Shown: positions 39,090 through 47,839, counted from the first letter of the stretch. The stretch is 64,000 nucleotides of DNA from Streptomyces sp. CGMCC 4.7035 (GCF_031583065.1 NZ_CP134053.1:3782001-3846000); one strand, 5' to 3'. Translations and numbers: made by a program. The notes: a model not told the origin generated them from the letters alone.

Positions 39090-39875
39090 GTGAGCTTGAG
39101 GATCGTTGTCACTGTGAAGTACGTGCCCGACGCCACTGGCGACCGGCACTTCGCCGATGACCTGACCGTCGACCGGGACGACGTGGACGGTCTGCTCTCC
39201 GAGCTCGACGAGTACGCGGTCGAGCAGGCGCTGCAGATCGCCGAGGGGGCCGACGACGCCGAGGTCACCGTGCTGACGGTGGGCCCGGAGGACGCCAAGG
39301 ACGCCCTGCGCAAGGCGCTGTCCATGGGTGCTGACAAGGCGATCCACGTCGAGGACGACGACCTGCACGGCACCGACATCATCGGCACCTCGCTGGTGCT
39401 GGCCAAGGCGATCGAGAAGGCCGGCTACGACCTGGTGATCTCCGGCATGGCCTCCACCGACGGCACCGCGGGTGTGGTCCCGGCGCTGCTGGCCGAGCGC
39501 CTGGGCGTGCCGCAGGTGACCCTGCTGTCGGAGGTCTCGGTCGAGGACGGCACGGTGAAGGGCCGCCGTGACGGCGACACCGCCTCCGAGCAGCTTGAGG
39601 CGTCCCTTCCGGCCGTGGTGTCGGTCACCGACCAGTCCGGTGAGGCCCGTTACCCGTCCTTCAAGGGCATCATGGCGGCCAAGAAGAAGCCGGTGGAGTC
39701 CTGGGACCTGTCCGACCTGGAGATCGAGGCCGAGGAGGTCGGCCTGGAGGGTGCCTACACGGCGGTGGACACCGCGGCCGAGCGCCCGGCCCGTACCGCG
39801 GGCACGATCGTCAAGGACGAGGGCGAGGGCGGCAAGCAGCTCGCTGAGTTCCTCGCGAGCCAGAAGTTCATCTAA
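39090..39875 (+). CDS. etfB: Electron transfer flavoprotein beta subunit
   Basis: 261 residues. MSLRIVVTVKYVPDATGD at the N-terminus, DEYAVEQALQIAEGADDAEV, RKALSMGADKAIHVEDDDLH and the etfB signature VEDGTVKGRRDGDTASEQLE, ending with YPSFKGIMAAKKKPVE. It binds AMP and pairs with EtfA to carry electrons from acyl-CoA dehydrogenases to ETF:quinone oxidoreductase. GTG 39090 has AGGAGAG upstream. An RNA hairpin GCTGCC / GGCAGC (39039-39058) sits in the leader. Confidence 0.95.
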   Translation: MSLRIVVTVKYVPDATGDRHFADDLTVDRDDVDGLLSELDEYAVEQALQIAEGADDAEVTVLTVGPEDAKDALRKALSMGADKAIHVEDDDLHGTDIIGTSLVLAKAIEKAGYDLVISGMASTDGTAGVVPALLAERLGVPQVTLLSEVSVEDGTVKGRRDGDTASEQLEASLPAVVSVTDQSGEARYPSFKGIMAAKKKPVESWDLSDLEIEAEEVGLEGAYTAVDTAAERPARTAGTIVKDEGEGGKQLAEFLASQKFI

Positions 39876-39932
39876 GGCTCCCTTAGCCTCACCGCCCCTC
39901 AGACTTCGCAATCCGCAAGGAGATCCGTTCCC

Positions 39933-40895
39933 ATGGCTGAAGTTCTCGTCTACGTCGACCACGTGGACGGTGCCGTCCGCAAGCCCACCCTGGAGCTGCT
40001 GACCCTGGCCCGCCGTATCGGCGAGCCGGTCGCCGTCGCCCTCGGCTCCGGTGCCGAGAACACCGCCGCCGCGCTCGCCGAACACGGCGCGGTGAAGGTC
40101 CTCACGCACGACGCCGCCGAGTACGCCGACTACCTGGTCGTCCCGAAGGTGGACGCCCTGCAGGCCGCCTACGAGGCCGTCTCCCCGGCCGCCGTCCTGG
40201 TGCCGTCGTCCGCGGAGGGCAAGGAGATCGCCGCCCGTCTCGCGGTGCGCATCGGCTCCGGCATCATCACCGACGCCGTCGACCTGGAGGCCGGCGACGA
40301 GGGCCCGGTGGCCACCCAGTCGGTGTTCGCCGCGTCCTTCACCACCAAGTCCCGTGTCATCAAGGGCACCCCGGTCATCACGGTCAAGCCGAACTCGGCC
40401 GCCGTCGAGGCAGCTCCGGCCGCCGGTGCGGTCGAGGCCCTGTCGGTGTCCTTCTCCGAGAAGGCGACCGGTACGAAGGTCACCGCCCGTACGCCGCGTG
40501 AGTCGACGGGGCGTCCGGAGCTGACCGAGGCCGCGATCGTGGTCTCGGGTGGCCGTGGTGTCAACGGCGCGGAGAACTTCGCGATCATCGAGGCGCTGGC
40601 CGACTCGCTCGGTGCGGCCGTCGGCGCGTCGCGTGCCGCGGTGGACGCGGGCTGGTACCCGCACACCAACCAGGTCGGTCAGACCGGTAAGAGCGTGTCG
40701 CCGCAGCTGTACATCGCCTCGGGTATCTCGGGTGCGATCCAGCACCGGGCCGGTATGCAGACGTCGAAGACGATCGTGGCGATCAACAAGGACGCCGAGG
40801 CGCCGATCTTCGACCTGGTCGATTACGGCGTGGTGGGTGACCTGTTCGAGGTCGTCCCGCAGCTGACCGAGGAGGTCAAGGCCCGCAAGGGCTGA
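39933..40895 (+). CDS. etfA: Electron transfer flavoprotein alpha subunit
   Basis: 320 residues. The C-terminal FAD-binding signature is clear: [20 protein letters not shown] then [20 protein letters not shown] and [20 protein letters not shown]. It forms the FAD-binding half of the ETF heterodimer. ATG 39933 has AAGGAGA 9-10 nt upstream, and it follows etfB after 57 bp in one operon ending at the strong hairpin 40913-40948. Confidence 0.95.
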   Translation: MAEVLVYVDHVDGAVRKPTLELLTLARRIGEPVAVALGSGAENTAAALAEHGAVKVLTHDAAEYADYLVVPKVDALQAAYEAVSPAAVLVPSSAEGKEIAARLAVRIGSGIITDAVDLEAGDEGPVATQSVFAASFTTKSRVIKGTPVITVKPNSAAVEAAPAAGAVEALSVSFSEKATGTKVTARTPRESTGRPELTEAAIVVSGGRGVNGAENFAIIEALADSLGAAVGASRAAVDAGWYPHTNQVGQTGKSVSPQLYIASGISGAIQHRAGMQTSKTIVAINKDAEAPIFDLVDYGVVGDLFEVVPQLTEEVKARKG

Positions 40896-40912
40896 GCGAC
40901 TTCGCCTGCATG

Positions 40913-40948
40913 AGGCCCCCGTGACCGCCGGTGCGGTCGCGGGGGCCT
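40913..40948. terminator. Strong bidirectional terminator
   Basis: AGGCCCCCG and GACCGC (40913-40928) pair with GCGGTC and CGGGGGCCT (40933-40948); 16-nt arms with one internal mismatch and a 4-nt loop. It ends both etfBA and the convergent endonuclease-like gene. Confidence 0.9.
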
Positions 40949-40952
40949 TCGC

Positions 40953-41858
40953 TCATCCCAGGCTCAGTGATGCCTGCACCGGCAGATGGTCGCTCGGGAA
41001 CTGCCCGCCGAGAGAGAAGGGGTTGGCCGACGCCCGGTGCGCCCTCACGCCGGGCGTGGCCAGGATCCAGTCGATGCGGTCGCCGTCCCGGCGCAGCGAC
41101 CGGTAGCCGTGGAAGGTCCCGTACGCCGTGGTGCGCTCGGCCGCCGCGTCCCACGTGTCGACCAGACCGGCGCCGAGGAGGGTGTCGTAGACGGGGTTGT
41201 GGTGGGCCGCCGCGTTGAAGTCGCCGGTCGCCACGAGCGGCAGCGAGCGGTCGAGCCCGGCGATGCGCTCGGCGATGAGGGAGGCGGCACGCGCGCGTGC
41301 GTACTGGCTCGCGTTGTCGAGGTGGGTGTTGAGGAGGTAGAACTCCCGTCGCGAGCCGCGCGGATCATGGAAGCGGATCCACGTGACCATGCGGACGCAG
41401 GCACCGCCCCAGGTGTTCGAGCCGATCACGTCGGGGGTGTCGGAGAGCCAGAAGTGGTCGTACTCCACCGGCGTCAGCCGCTGCGTGTCGTAGAAGACGG
41501 CCATGAACTCGTCACGGCTGCCGCCCGCGCGGCCCGTGCCGATCCACGCGTAGTCCGTTCCGAGGTCGGTCGCGATGTCGCGCACCGCGGCGTAGAGGCC
41601 CTCCTGGGTGCCGATGACGTGCGGGCGTTCCCGGCGTAAGAGCGCGCGCATCACCGGGCGCCGGACGGTCCAGCTGTTGGGCTCGGCGGTGCTCGCGCGT
41701 CTCAGGTTGAACGACATGACCTCCAGATGGCGGTCGTGCTGATCCGCCGCCGAGGCGTGCTGCGAGGGCAGTGCCGCACTGGACAGGGGCAGGGTGACCG
41801 TGGCCGCCACGGCGGTCTTGAGGCCCAGGCGGCGCGTGACTCGGCTGTACAGGGGCAC
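40953..41858 (-). CDS. Secreted endonuclease/exonuclease/phosphatase-family protein
   Basis: 301 residues. The N-terminus RVTRRLGLKTAVAATV resembles a Tat signal, with cleavage near SQHASAADQ. The EEP fold follows: LEVMSFNLRR, VIGTQEGLYAAVRDIA, LLNTHLDNASQYARARAAS, VATGDFNAA and the catalytic PSDHLPVQASLSL. Family members include nucleases and sphingomyelinase-like phosphodiesterases; substrate unknown. GTG 41858 has AAGGAG 7 nt upstream. The longer frame beyond is antisense to the CitE-like gene. Confidence 0.9.
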   Translation of the reverse strand: MPLYSRVTRRLGLKTAVAATVTLPLSSAALPSQHASAADQHDRHLEVMSFNLRRASTAEPNSWTVRRPVMRALLRRERPHVIGTQEGLYAAVRDIATDLGTDYAWIGTGRAGGSRDEFMAVFYDTQRLTPVEYDHFWLSDTPDVIGSNTWGGACVRMVTWIRFHDPRGSRREFYLLNTHLDNASQYARARAASLIAERIAGLDRSLPLVATGDFNAAAHHNPVYDTLLGAGLVDTWDAAAERTTAYGTFHGYRSLRRDGDRIDWILATPGVRAHRASANPFSLGGQFPSDHLPVQASLSLG

Positions 41859-41999
41859 GAGGGGGCTCCTTCTGGGGCGGGTGCCGGACGAGCCGTGCGC
41901 CCCGTAGTGTGACAGAGCCGGATGAGAGGGGCGCGAACATCGCAAAGGTGCGGGTGTCCTCTCATGGAAGGCGAGAAGCGCTTCGCACACAAGAGGGTG

Positions 42000-42029
42000 T
42001 TGACCAGCCGCAAGACCCACGGATAGCTT
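42000..42029 (+). promoter_or_regulatory. Promoter of the CitE-like gene
   Basis: TTGACC (42000-42005), 18-bp spacer, TAGCTT (42024-42029). Transcription would start near 42036, upstream of the palindrome at 42048. Confidence 0.7.
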
Positions 42030-42047
42030 CGTTCTACGGATTGTTGA

Positions 42048-42062
42048 TTCCGTACTGCGGAA
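42048..42062. promoter_or_regulatory. IclR-like operator palindrome
   Basis: TTCCG-tactg... reads TTCCGTACTGCGGAA, with 5-bp arms and a 5-bp centre, just after the predicted transcription start. The shape resembles IclR-family sites (including those of allantoin/glyoxylate regulators), so repression by roadblock is plausible. Confidence 0.55.
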
Positions 42063-42077
42063 AACGGAGGCTGTGTG

Positions 42078-43382
42078 ATGGGTCAGGGCCGACAGGAGAG
42101 GGTGGCGACGAGCCTCGCGGGCGCCGTCAGTGAGGAGATCAGCGCCTCTCTCGCCCCGGTCGATGCCGAGCTGGAGCGCCACTACCCCGGCGATCCCGGC
42201 ACGCGCCAGCCCGTCCACACGGTCTACGTCCCCGGTGACGCCTTCGCCGCCGACACCATCCGCTCCTGGGGTGAGCGGGCCCTGGCCGCACTCGACGAAC
42301 ACGCCCCGGACGCGGCCTCGTTGGCCGCCGTCCTCGGCCTCTCGGACGACCTCGCCGAGCCCGTCCACGACCGCGTACGCGCGAAGCTGGAGCGCGAGCC
42401 GATCGAAGACCTGCGCGTCGACTTCGAGGACGGCTACGGGCCACGCCCGGACGCGGAGGAGGACGAGGCGGCCGCCCGCGCGGCGCGACTGATCGCCGAG
42501 GCCCACGAGAAGGGCACGGCCGCCCCGTACATGGGCATCCGGATGAAGTGCATGGAGGCGCCGGTACGGGACCGCGGCATCCGCACGCTCGACATCTTCC
42601 TGACGGGTCTGATGGAGGCGGGCGGTCTGCCGGACGGACTGGTGCTCACGCTGCCGAAGGTGACGTACGCCGAGCAGGTCACCGCCATGGTGCGGCTGCT
42701 GGAGGAGTTCGAGAAGGCGCGCGGACTCGCGCCCGGACGGATCGGGTTCGAGATCCAGATCGAGACCAGCCAGGCCGTTCTCGCCGCCGACGGAACCGCC
42801 ACCGTCGCCCGGATGATCCGGGCCGCCGAGGGCCGCGCCACCGGACTGCACTACGGCACCTTCGACTACAGTGCCTGCCTCGGCGTGTCCGCCGCCCACC
42901 AGGCCTCCGACCACCCGGCCGCCGACCACGCCAAGGCGATCATGCAGGTCGCGGCCGCGGGCACCGGCGTACGCGTGTCCGACGGCTCCACGAACGTCCT
43001 GCCGGTCGGCCCGAGCGAAAAGGTCCACGACGCCTGGCGGCTGCACTACGGGCTCGTCCGCCGCGCGCTGACCCGCGCCTACTACCAGGGCTGGGACATG
43101 CACCCCGGCCACCTCCCGACCCGGTACGCGGCCGTCTTCGCCTTCTACCGCGAGGGCTTCGAGCAGGCCGCGGCCCGCCTCGCCCGCTACGCGGGCCGCG
43201 TCGGCGGCGACGTCATGGACGAGCCGGCGACCGCCAAGGCGCTGAGTGGCTATCTGTTGCGGGGCCTCGACTGCGGGGCGCTCGACATGACGGAGGTCGC
43301 CGGGGCCACCGGGCTGACCCGCGCGGACCTGGAGCGGTTCGCGGCGCCGAGGCGGGGGGATCTGACGGCTTCGGCGAAGTGA
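42078..43382 (+). CDS. CitE/HpcH-like aldolase-superfamily protein (DUF6986-like)
   Basis: 434 residues. PIEDLRVDFEDGYGPRPDAE carries an acidic metal-site motif, APYMGIRMKCMEAPVRDRGI the Arg of the active site, and GLHYGTFDYSACLGVSA and WDMHPGHLPTRYAAVFAFYR the C-terminal barrel, as in citrate lyase beta/malate synthase-like enzymes. The reaction is probably C-C bond cleavage or formation on an acyl-CoA or 2-oxo acid, but it is not defined. ATG 42078 has CGGAGG 7 nt upstream. The IclR-like site suggests induction by a small carboxylate or ureide. Confidence 0.75.
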   Translation: MGQGRQERVATSLAGAVSEEISASLAPVDAELERHYPGDPGTRQPVHTVYVPGDAFAADTIRSWGERALAALDEHAPDAASLAAVLGLSDDLAEPVHDRVRAKLEREPIEDLRVDFEDGYGPRPDAEEDEAAARAARLIAEAHEKGTAAPYMGIRMKCMEAPVRDRGIRTLDIFLTGLMEAGGLPDGLVLTLPKVTYAEQVTAMVRLLEEFEKARGLAPGRIGFEIQIETSQAVLAADGTATVARMIRAAEGRATGLHYGTFDYSACLGVSAAHQASDHPAADHAKAIMQVAAAGTGVRVSDGSTNVLPVGPSEKVHDAWRLHYGLVRRALTRAYYQGWDMHPGHLPTRYAAVFAFYREGFEQAAARLARYAGRVGGDVMDEPATAKALSGYLLRGLDCGALDMTEVAGATGLTRADLERFAAPRRGDLTASAK

Positions 43383-43657
43383 CCCGCTCCGCGAGGGACG
43401 TGGGAGCGTGACAGCACGCGGCGCCGAAGCGGGGGCTCCAGGACCGACGAGAGCGGCAGGGCTCCAGCGCCACCGCTACGGCCGAGAAGGCAGCCCATGC
43501 GGTGCCATGCTCCGAGCCCCTGCTCCATCGGAGAGATGCCTCAGGCCCCGTAGCCTCCGGCCCTGGACCGCCCGCCCGGCTCGGACCACGGACGCGAGCC
43601 GGTTGCCGCCCGGGATGCGGCTGCATCCATCAGCGATCTCCGGCCGCAGAGTACGAC

Positions 43658-43674
43658 CTGGGGGCACCTCCCAG
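43658..43674. terminator. Short terminator-like repeat
   Basis: CTGGGGGCACCTCCCAG forms a short stem right after the LacI-family gene stop. Similar CTGGGGG-x-CTCCCAG elements recur between genes in streptomycetes. Confidence 0.55.
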
Positions 43675-43677
43675 CGG

Positions 43678-44739
43678 TCAGTCGGCGGGCGGCAGTTCGC
43701 CCGAGCCGCGGCTGATCAGCTGGGTGGGGAGTTCGATGCGTTCCGGAGAGATGAGCGAGCCGTCGAGCTGACGGAAGAGACGTTCGGCGGCCGTCCGGCC
43801 GAGCGCGGCGGCGTCCTGGGCGACGACCGTGACACCGGGCTTGAGAAGGTCGGCCAGCTCGAAGTCGTCGAAGCCGACGAGGGCCACTGGGCGGCTGTGC
43901 TCGGCGAGGACGCGGACGACGGTGACCGTCACACGGTTGTTGCCGGCGAAGATCGCGGTGACGGGGGCGGGACCGGCGAGCATCTCTTCGGTGGCCCGCC
44001 GTACCCGCTCGGGGTCGGTCACGCCCAGGGACATCCAGGAGTCCTCGACGGATATGCCCGCGTCCTCCATGGCGGTCCGGTAGCCGCGCAGCCGCTCGGC
44101 CGCGGTGTGGATGCGCGGCATGTCGCCGATGAACCCGATCCGGCGGTGACCGTTCGCGATCAGGTGGGCGACCCCGTCGCGGGCACCGCCGAAGCTGTCG
44201 GAGAGCACCACGTCGGCGTCGATCTTCCCGGCGGGACGGTCCACGAACACCGTGGCGACGCCGGCCTTGATCTCGGGCGCCAGATAGCGGTGGTCGTCAC
44301 CGGCCGGGATGACGACCAGTCCGTCCACGCGGCGCGCGCACAGCGCCAGCACCAGCTCCTGCTCCCGCTCCGGGTCCTCCGCGCTGGAACCGTTGATCAG
44401 CAGCGCGCCGTGGGCCCGGGCGACCTCCTCGACCGCGCGGCTGAGCGGCCCGTAGAACGGGTCCGCGAGATCCTCCAGGACGAGGCCGATGCTCGCGGTG
44501 CGGCCCTTGCGCAGCACCCGTGCGCTGTCGTTGCGGCGGAAGCCCAGCGCCTCGATGGCCTCCTGGACGCGGCGCTCGGTGTCCGGGGTGACGCCGGGTT
44601 CGCCGTTGACCACACGCGAGACCGTCTTGAGGCCGACGCCGGCCCGCGCCGCCACGTCCTTCATGGTCGGACGGTTGCCGTAGCGATTCCCGGAGTGGCG
44701 GTCTGCGGGGCGGTCTGCACGGCGGGCGGTATCGGGCAC
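43678..44739 (-). CDS. LacI-family transcriptional regulator
   Basis: 353 residues. The HTH is GNRPTMKDVAARAGVGLKTV then SRVVNGEPGVTPDTERRV, after an unusual Arg-rich N-terminal extension of about 25 residues. A periplasmic-binding-protein-like domain follows (IGLVLEDLADPFYGPLSRAV, VFVDRPAGKIDADVVLSDSF, GFDDFELADLL). GTG 44739 has AGGAAGG upstream; the frame runs to 44814 with a further ATG. A perfect palindrome at 44823 and the divergent ROK kinase gene suggest it controls sugar metabolism genes including itself. Confidence 0.88.
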   Translation of the reverse strand: MPDTARRADRPADRHSGNRYGNRPTMKDVAARAGVGLKTVSRVVNGEPGVTPDTERRVQEAIEALGFRRNDSARVLRKGRTASIGLVLEDLADPFYGPLSRAVEEVARAHGALLINGSSAEDPEREQELVLALCARRVDGLVVIPAGDDHRYLAPEIKAGVATVFVDRPAGKIDADVVLSDSFGGARDGVAHLIANGHRRIGFIGDMPRIHTAAERLRGYRTAMEDAGISVEDSWMSLGVTDPERVRRATEEMLAGPAPVTAIFAGNNRVTVTVVRVLAEHSRPVALVGFDDFELADLLKPGVTVVAQDAAALGRTAAERLFRQLDGSLISPERIELPTQLISRGSGELPPAD

Positions 44740-44822
44740 GATGCGCCTTCCTGTCCTGTCGTCCACGGGGGTGCGGCGGCCCATGGGGTTGTATGAGGAT
44801 GTGGCGTCGAGCATAGAGCCTG

Positions 44823-44834
44823 GACAACGTTGTC
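44823..44834. promoter_or_regulatory. LacI-type operator GACAACGTTGTC
   Basis: Perfect 12-bp palindrome with central CpG, the form typical of LacI-family sites. It lies in the 246-bp region between the divergent LacI regulator and ROK kinase genes. Confidence 0.8.
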
Positions 44835-44985
44835 AGATGCGGGAGAGACTGTCCACCGCAATCTCCGGCCTGCGCCTTCCCCCAGGGGCGCCTCCCGCCC
44901 GTGCCCGGCCGGAGGCCCGGACCCCGTGACGGCGGCCGCCGTACGTCGGGCCGGTACGACTGAAGCATTGGGAGATCTGACACTG

Positions 44986-45975
44986 ATGCACACCGACCTC
45001 GTGGCCGCGCTCGACATCGGCGGCACCAAGATCGCCGGAGCGCTGGTGGACGGCCACGGCCGGATCCTGCTGCGCGCACAGCGCGCGACGCCCGCGCAGG
45101 AGGACGGCGACACCGTGATGGGCGCCGTGGAGGACGTCATAGGGGAGTTGAACGTCTCCCCGCTCTGGGACAAGGTGCGCGCTGTCGGCATCGGCAGCGC
45201 GGGTCCGGTGGACGCGTCCGCGGGCACGGTGAGCCCGGTCAACGTACCGGGCTGGCGCGAGTATCCGCTGGTGAAGGGGGTTCGGGCGGCGACGGGCGGC
45301 CTTCCCGTCGAGCTGATCGGCGACGGCGTGGCCATCACGGCCGCCGAACACTGGCAGGGCGCGGCCCGCGGCCACGACAACGCGCTGTGCATGGTGGTGT
45401 CGACGGGCGTCGGCGGCGGTCTGGTGCTGGGCGGGCGGCTGTACTCGGGCCCGACCGGCAACGCGGGCCACATCGGGCACATCAGCGTCGACCTGGACGG
45501 CGATCCCTGCCCGTGCGGCTCGCGCGGCTGCGTGGAGCGCATCGCGAGCGGACCGAACATCGCACGCCGCGCCCTGGAGGGCGGTTGGCGGCCGGGTCCC
45601 GACCAGGACGCCTCGGCCGCGGCGGTGGCCGCCGCCGCCCGTGCCGGTGACCCGGTGGCCGTGGCGTCCTTCGAGCGGGCCGCGCAGGCGCTGGCAGCGG
45701 GTATCGCCGCGACCGCGACGCTCGTCGAGATCGACATCGCGGTCATCGGCGGGGGAGTGGGCAAGGCCGGTGAGGTCCTCTTCACGCCGCTGCGCAAGGC
45801 CCTGGCCGAGTACGCCACGCTGTCCTTCGTGCAGCGCCTGACGGTGGCCCCCGCGCTGATGGGCACGGACGCCGGGCTGGTGGGCGCAGCGGCGGCCGCG
45901 CTCACAAAGAACACGAACACGAACACGAACACGAACGCGAACACGAACACGAACACGACCGCGGCCGGGGTGTGA
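44986..45975 (+). CDS. ROK-family sugar kinase, glucokinase-like
   Basis: 329 residues. The ATP-binding motif ALDIGGTKIAGALV opens the protein; GIGSAGPVDASAG, STGVGGGLVLGGRLYSGPTG and NAGHIGHISVDLDGD form the sugar site; and CPCGSRGCVERIASGP is the ROK zinc motif CxCGxxGCxE. It phosphorylates glucose or a related hexose. ATG 44986 has GGGAG 11 nt upstream. The C-terminus ends in a repeat-encoded NTNTNTNANTNTNTT tail that is not part of the ROK fold. The LacI operator lies in its promoter region. Confidence 0.88.
   Translation: MHTDLVAALDIGGTKIAGALVDGHGRILLRAQRATPAQEDGDTVMGAVEDVIGELNVSPLWDKVRAVGIGSAGPVDASAGTVSPVNVPGWREYPLVKGVRAATGGLPVELIGDGVAITAAEHWQGAARGHDNALCMVVSTGVGGGLVLGGRLYSGPTGNAGHIGHISVDLDGDPCPCGSRGCVERIASGPNIARRALEGGWRPGPDQDASAAAVAAAARAGDPVAVASFERAAQALAAGIAATATLVEIDIAVIGGGVGKAGEVLFTPLRKALAEYATLSFVQRLTVAPALMGTDAGLVGAAAAALTKNTNTNTNTNANTNTNTTAAGV
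45910..45957 (+). repeat. Hexanucleotide repeat, eight copies of aacacg
   Basis: Eight consecutive 6-mers (seven aacacg, one aacgcg) encode an Asn-Thr tail at the ROK kinase C-terminus. Unit loss or gain would keep the frame. It is strikingly A-rich against the surroundings. Confidence 0.95.
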
Positions 45976-45987
45976 CAGCGGAATTCC

Positions 45988-46012
45988 CCGGGGCCGCGGT
46001 CCGCGGCCCCGG
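45988..46012. terminator. Strong terminator after the ROK kinase gene
   Basis: CCGGGGCCGCG (45988-45998) and CGCGGCCCCGG (46002-46012) pair perfectly with a 3-nt loop. Confidence 0.8.
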
Positions 46013-46154
46013 GCGCCGGCCGGGTGGTGTGGGCGACCTTGCAAAGGACTTTGTGGGGGACTTGGTGCGGCGTGGGTCCGGTCGCAGGGCGTCCCCCTCA
46101 CGGTTCCGTCGACCGCGTGCGTGACCCCGCGCCGGTTCCGCAGTTGAACAGGGC

Positions 46155-46349
46155 ATGAAGAAGCGCAGCATGCTCGCCATCGCCTCCCTCGCCACCGGAT
46201 TCGTCGTGGCCGCCATCTCCCCGTCCCACGGCGTCGACCACGAGGCGCTCGGTGATCTGAACGTCAAGGACACCATCGGCACCGTCGACCACACCATCGG
46301 CCAGGACAGCCTCGCCGTGGACGACGACGCCCTGGGGCAGAACGGCTGA
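46155..46349 (+). CDS. Small secreted protein of unknown function
   Basis: 64 residues. MKKRSMLAIASLATGFVVAA is a clear Sec signal, with cleavage near SPSHG-VDHE. The mature part of about 38 residues is acidic (LGDLNVKDTIGTVDHTIGQD). It resembles short exported peptides common in streptomycetes, but I recognise no named family. A strong hairpin 46365-46405 follows, supporting a real transcription unit. Confidence 0.7.
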   Translation: MKKRSMLAIASLATGFVVAAISPSHGVDHEALGDLNVKDTIGTVDHTIGQDSLAVDDDALGQNG

Positions 46350-46364
46350 CGGGGAGCCCGCGTC

Positions 46365-46405
46365 GCGGCGCCGGTACCCCGTGACGGCAGGGGAACCGGC
46401 GCCGC
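46365..46405. terminator. Long terminator hairpin
   Basis: GCGGCGCCGGTACCCC (46365-46380) pairs with GGGGAACCGGCGCCGC (46390-46405) with one mismatch and a 9-nt loop, directly after the small secreted protein gene. Confidence 0.85.
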
Positions 46406-46501
46406 GGCGCGCCGTCCGCCTCACGCGCCCTCATCAGCGCCGGGTTTCCGTGGCAGGGTGGAGCGGGCAAGCCACAGGGGGCCAACAGAAGAGGGGGACC
46501 C

Positions 46502-47551
46502 GTGATCGTCTGGATCAACGGTGCGTTCGGTGCGGGGAAGACCACCACCGCACGGGAACTGATCGAACTGATCCCGAACAGCACGCTCTTCGACCCCGAG
46601 GTCATCGGCGGAGCGCTCACGCACCTGCTGCCGCCCAAACGCCTCGCCGAGGTCGGCGACTTCCAGGACCTGCCGATCTGGCGACGGCTCGTGATCGACA
46701 CCGCGGCCGCGATGCTCGCCGAGCTCGGCGGCGTCCTCGTGGTTCCGATGACCCTGCTGCGCCAGGACTACCGCGACGAGATCTTCGGCGGCCTCGCCGC
46801 CCGGCGCATTCCCGTGCGCCATGTCCTGCTCGCCCCGGCCGAAACGATCCTGCGTGAGCGAATAGCCGGCCGGGACGTCCCGCCCGACCTCCCCGACGGT
46901 GAGATACGGGTCCGTCAGTGGTCGTACGACCACATCGAGCCCTATCGCGCCGCCCTGGCCGCGTGGCTCGCCGCCGACGCGCACCCCGTCGACACCAGTG
47001 CCCTCACCCCGTACGAGACCGCCCTGCGGATCGCGGAGGCCGTGCGTACGGGCGAGGCGCCCGCCTGCGACATCGTGCAGACCCCGGAGCCGACCGCCGA
47101 GACCCTGGCCGCCGGTGTGCTCCTCTTCGACGAGCAGGACCGTGTGCTGCTCGTCGACCCCACCTACAAGGCCGGCTGGGAGTTCCCGGGCGGTGTCGTC
47201 GAACCCGGAGAGGCCCCGGCCCACGCGGGTGTGCGCGAGGTCGCCGAGGAGACCGGTATCACGCTCGACGAGGTCACCCGGCTCCTCGTGGCCGACTGGG
47301 AGCCGCCCGCGCCGCCCGGCTACGGCGGCCTGCGCCTCCTCTTCGACGGCGGCCGCCTCGACAGCACCGAAGCCGGCCGCCTCCTGCTGCCCGGACCCGA
47401 GTTGCGCGGCTGGCGGTTCGTCACGGAGGCGGAAGCGGCCGATCTCCTTCCGCCCGTGCGCTACGAGCGGCTGCGCTGGGCGCTGCGGGCCCGTGAACGC
47501 GGCGCGGTGCTCTATCTGGAGGCGGGTGTGCCGGTGGGCGGCAACCCTTGA
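46502..47551 (+). CDS. TmrB-like ATPase fused to a Nudix hydrolase
   Basis: 349 residues. Residues 1-190 are a P-loop NTPase like the tunicamycin-resistance protein TmrB (MIVWINGAFGAGKTTTAREL with Walker A, TLFDPEVIGGALTHLLPP, DFQDLPIWRRLV). Residues 200-330 are a Nudix domain with the box GGVVEPGEAPAHAGVREVAE followed by ETGI. The Nudix part would hydrolyse a nucleoside diphosphate derivative; the ATPase part may phosphorylate a small molecule or bind a drug. GTG 46502 follows GGGGGAC. Its 3' end lies in a tandem duplication (47531-47649). Confidence 0.87.
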   Translation: MIVWINGAFGAGKTTTARELIELIPNSTLFDPEVIGGALTHLLPPKRLAEVGDFQDLPIWRRLVIDTAAAMLAELGGVLVVPMTLLRQDYRDEIFGGLAARRIPVRHVLLAPAETILRERIAGRDVPPDLPDGEIRVRQWSYDHIEPYRAALAAWLAADAHPVDTSALTPYETALRIAEAVRTGEAPACDIVQTPEPTAETLAAGVLLFDEQDRVLLVDPTYKAGWEFPGGVVEPGEAPAHAGVREVAEETGITLDEVTRLLVADWEPPAPPGYGGLRLLFDGGRLDSTEAGRLLLPGPELRGWRFVTEAEAADLLPPVRYERLRWALRARERGAVLYLEAGVPVGGNP

Positions 47552-47649
47552 ACCCGCGGCGGGCGCCGGGTGTCGGTGGTGACGCTGTCTCCGTTGGGCG
47601 GCAGCCCCTGAACCCCGGCGGGCGCCGGGTGTCGGTGGTGACGCTGTCT
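47531..47649. repeat. 60-bp tandem duplication at a gene end
   Basis: Copy A 47531-47590 and copy B 47591-47649 (one base shorter) share about 90 percent identity, including gggcgccgggtgtcggtggt. The stop codon of the TmrB-Nudix gene is in copy A. The second copy is non-coding. Confidence 0.9.
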
Positions 47650-47839
47650 CAGCTGTCACCTCCTGACTTTGCCCGGTGTGTGTGGTTCCGAGGGGAAAGC
47701 AAAGCCGAATCGACGCCCATCCGGTATCAATCGGGAACTTCGGATAGGACGTGACCGCCCTACGGTAAAGGCGCAGCTCATCTCTCTGGCGGCCTCTGCC
47801 GCCCGGACAAGCCGGATCACCGCCGGCTGAAGGAGGGAC

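Noticed and set aside
43383..43657. Possible gene between the CitE-like and LacI genes
   Set aside because: All frames there are low-complexity and lack a ribosome site or family motif; only a terminator-like repeat is supported.
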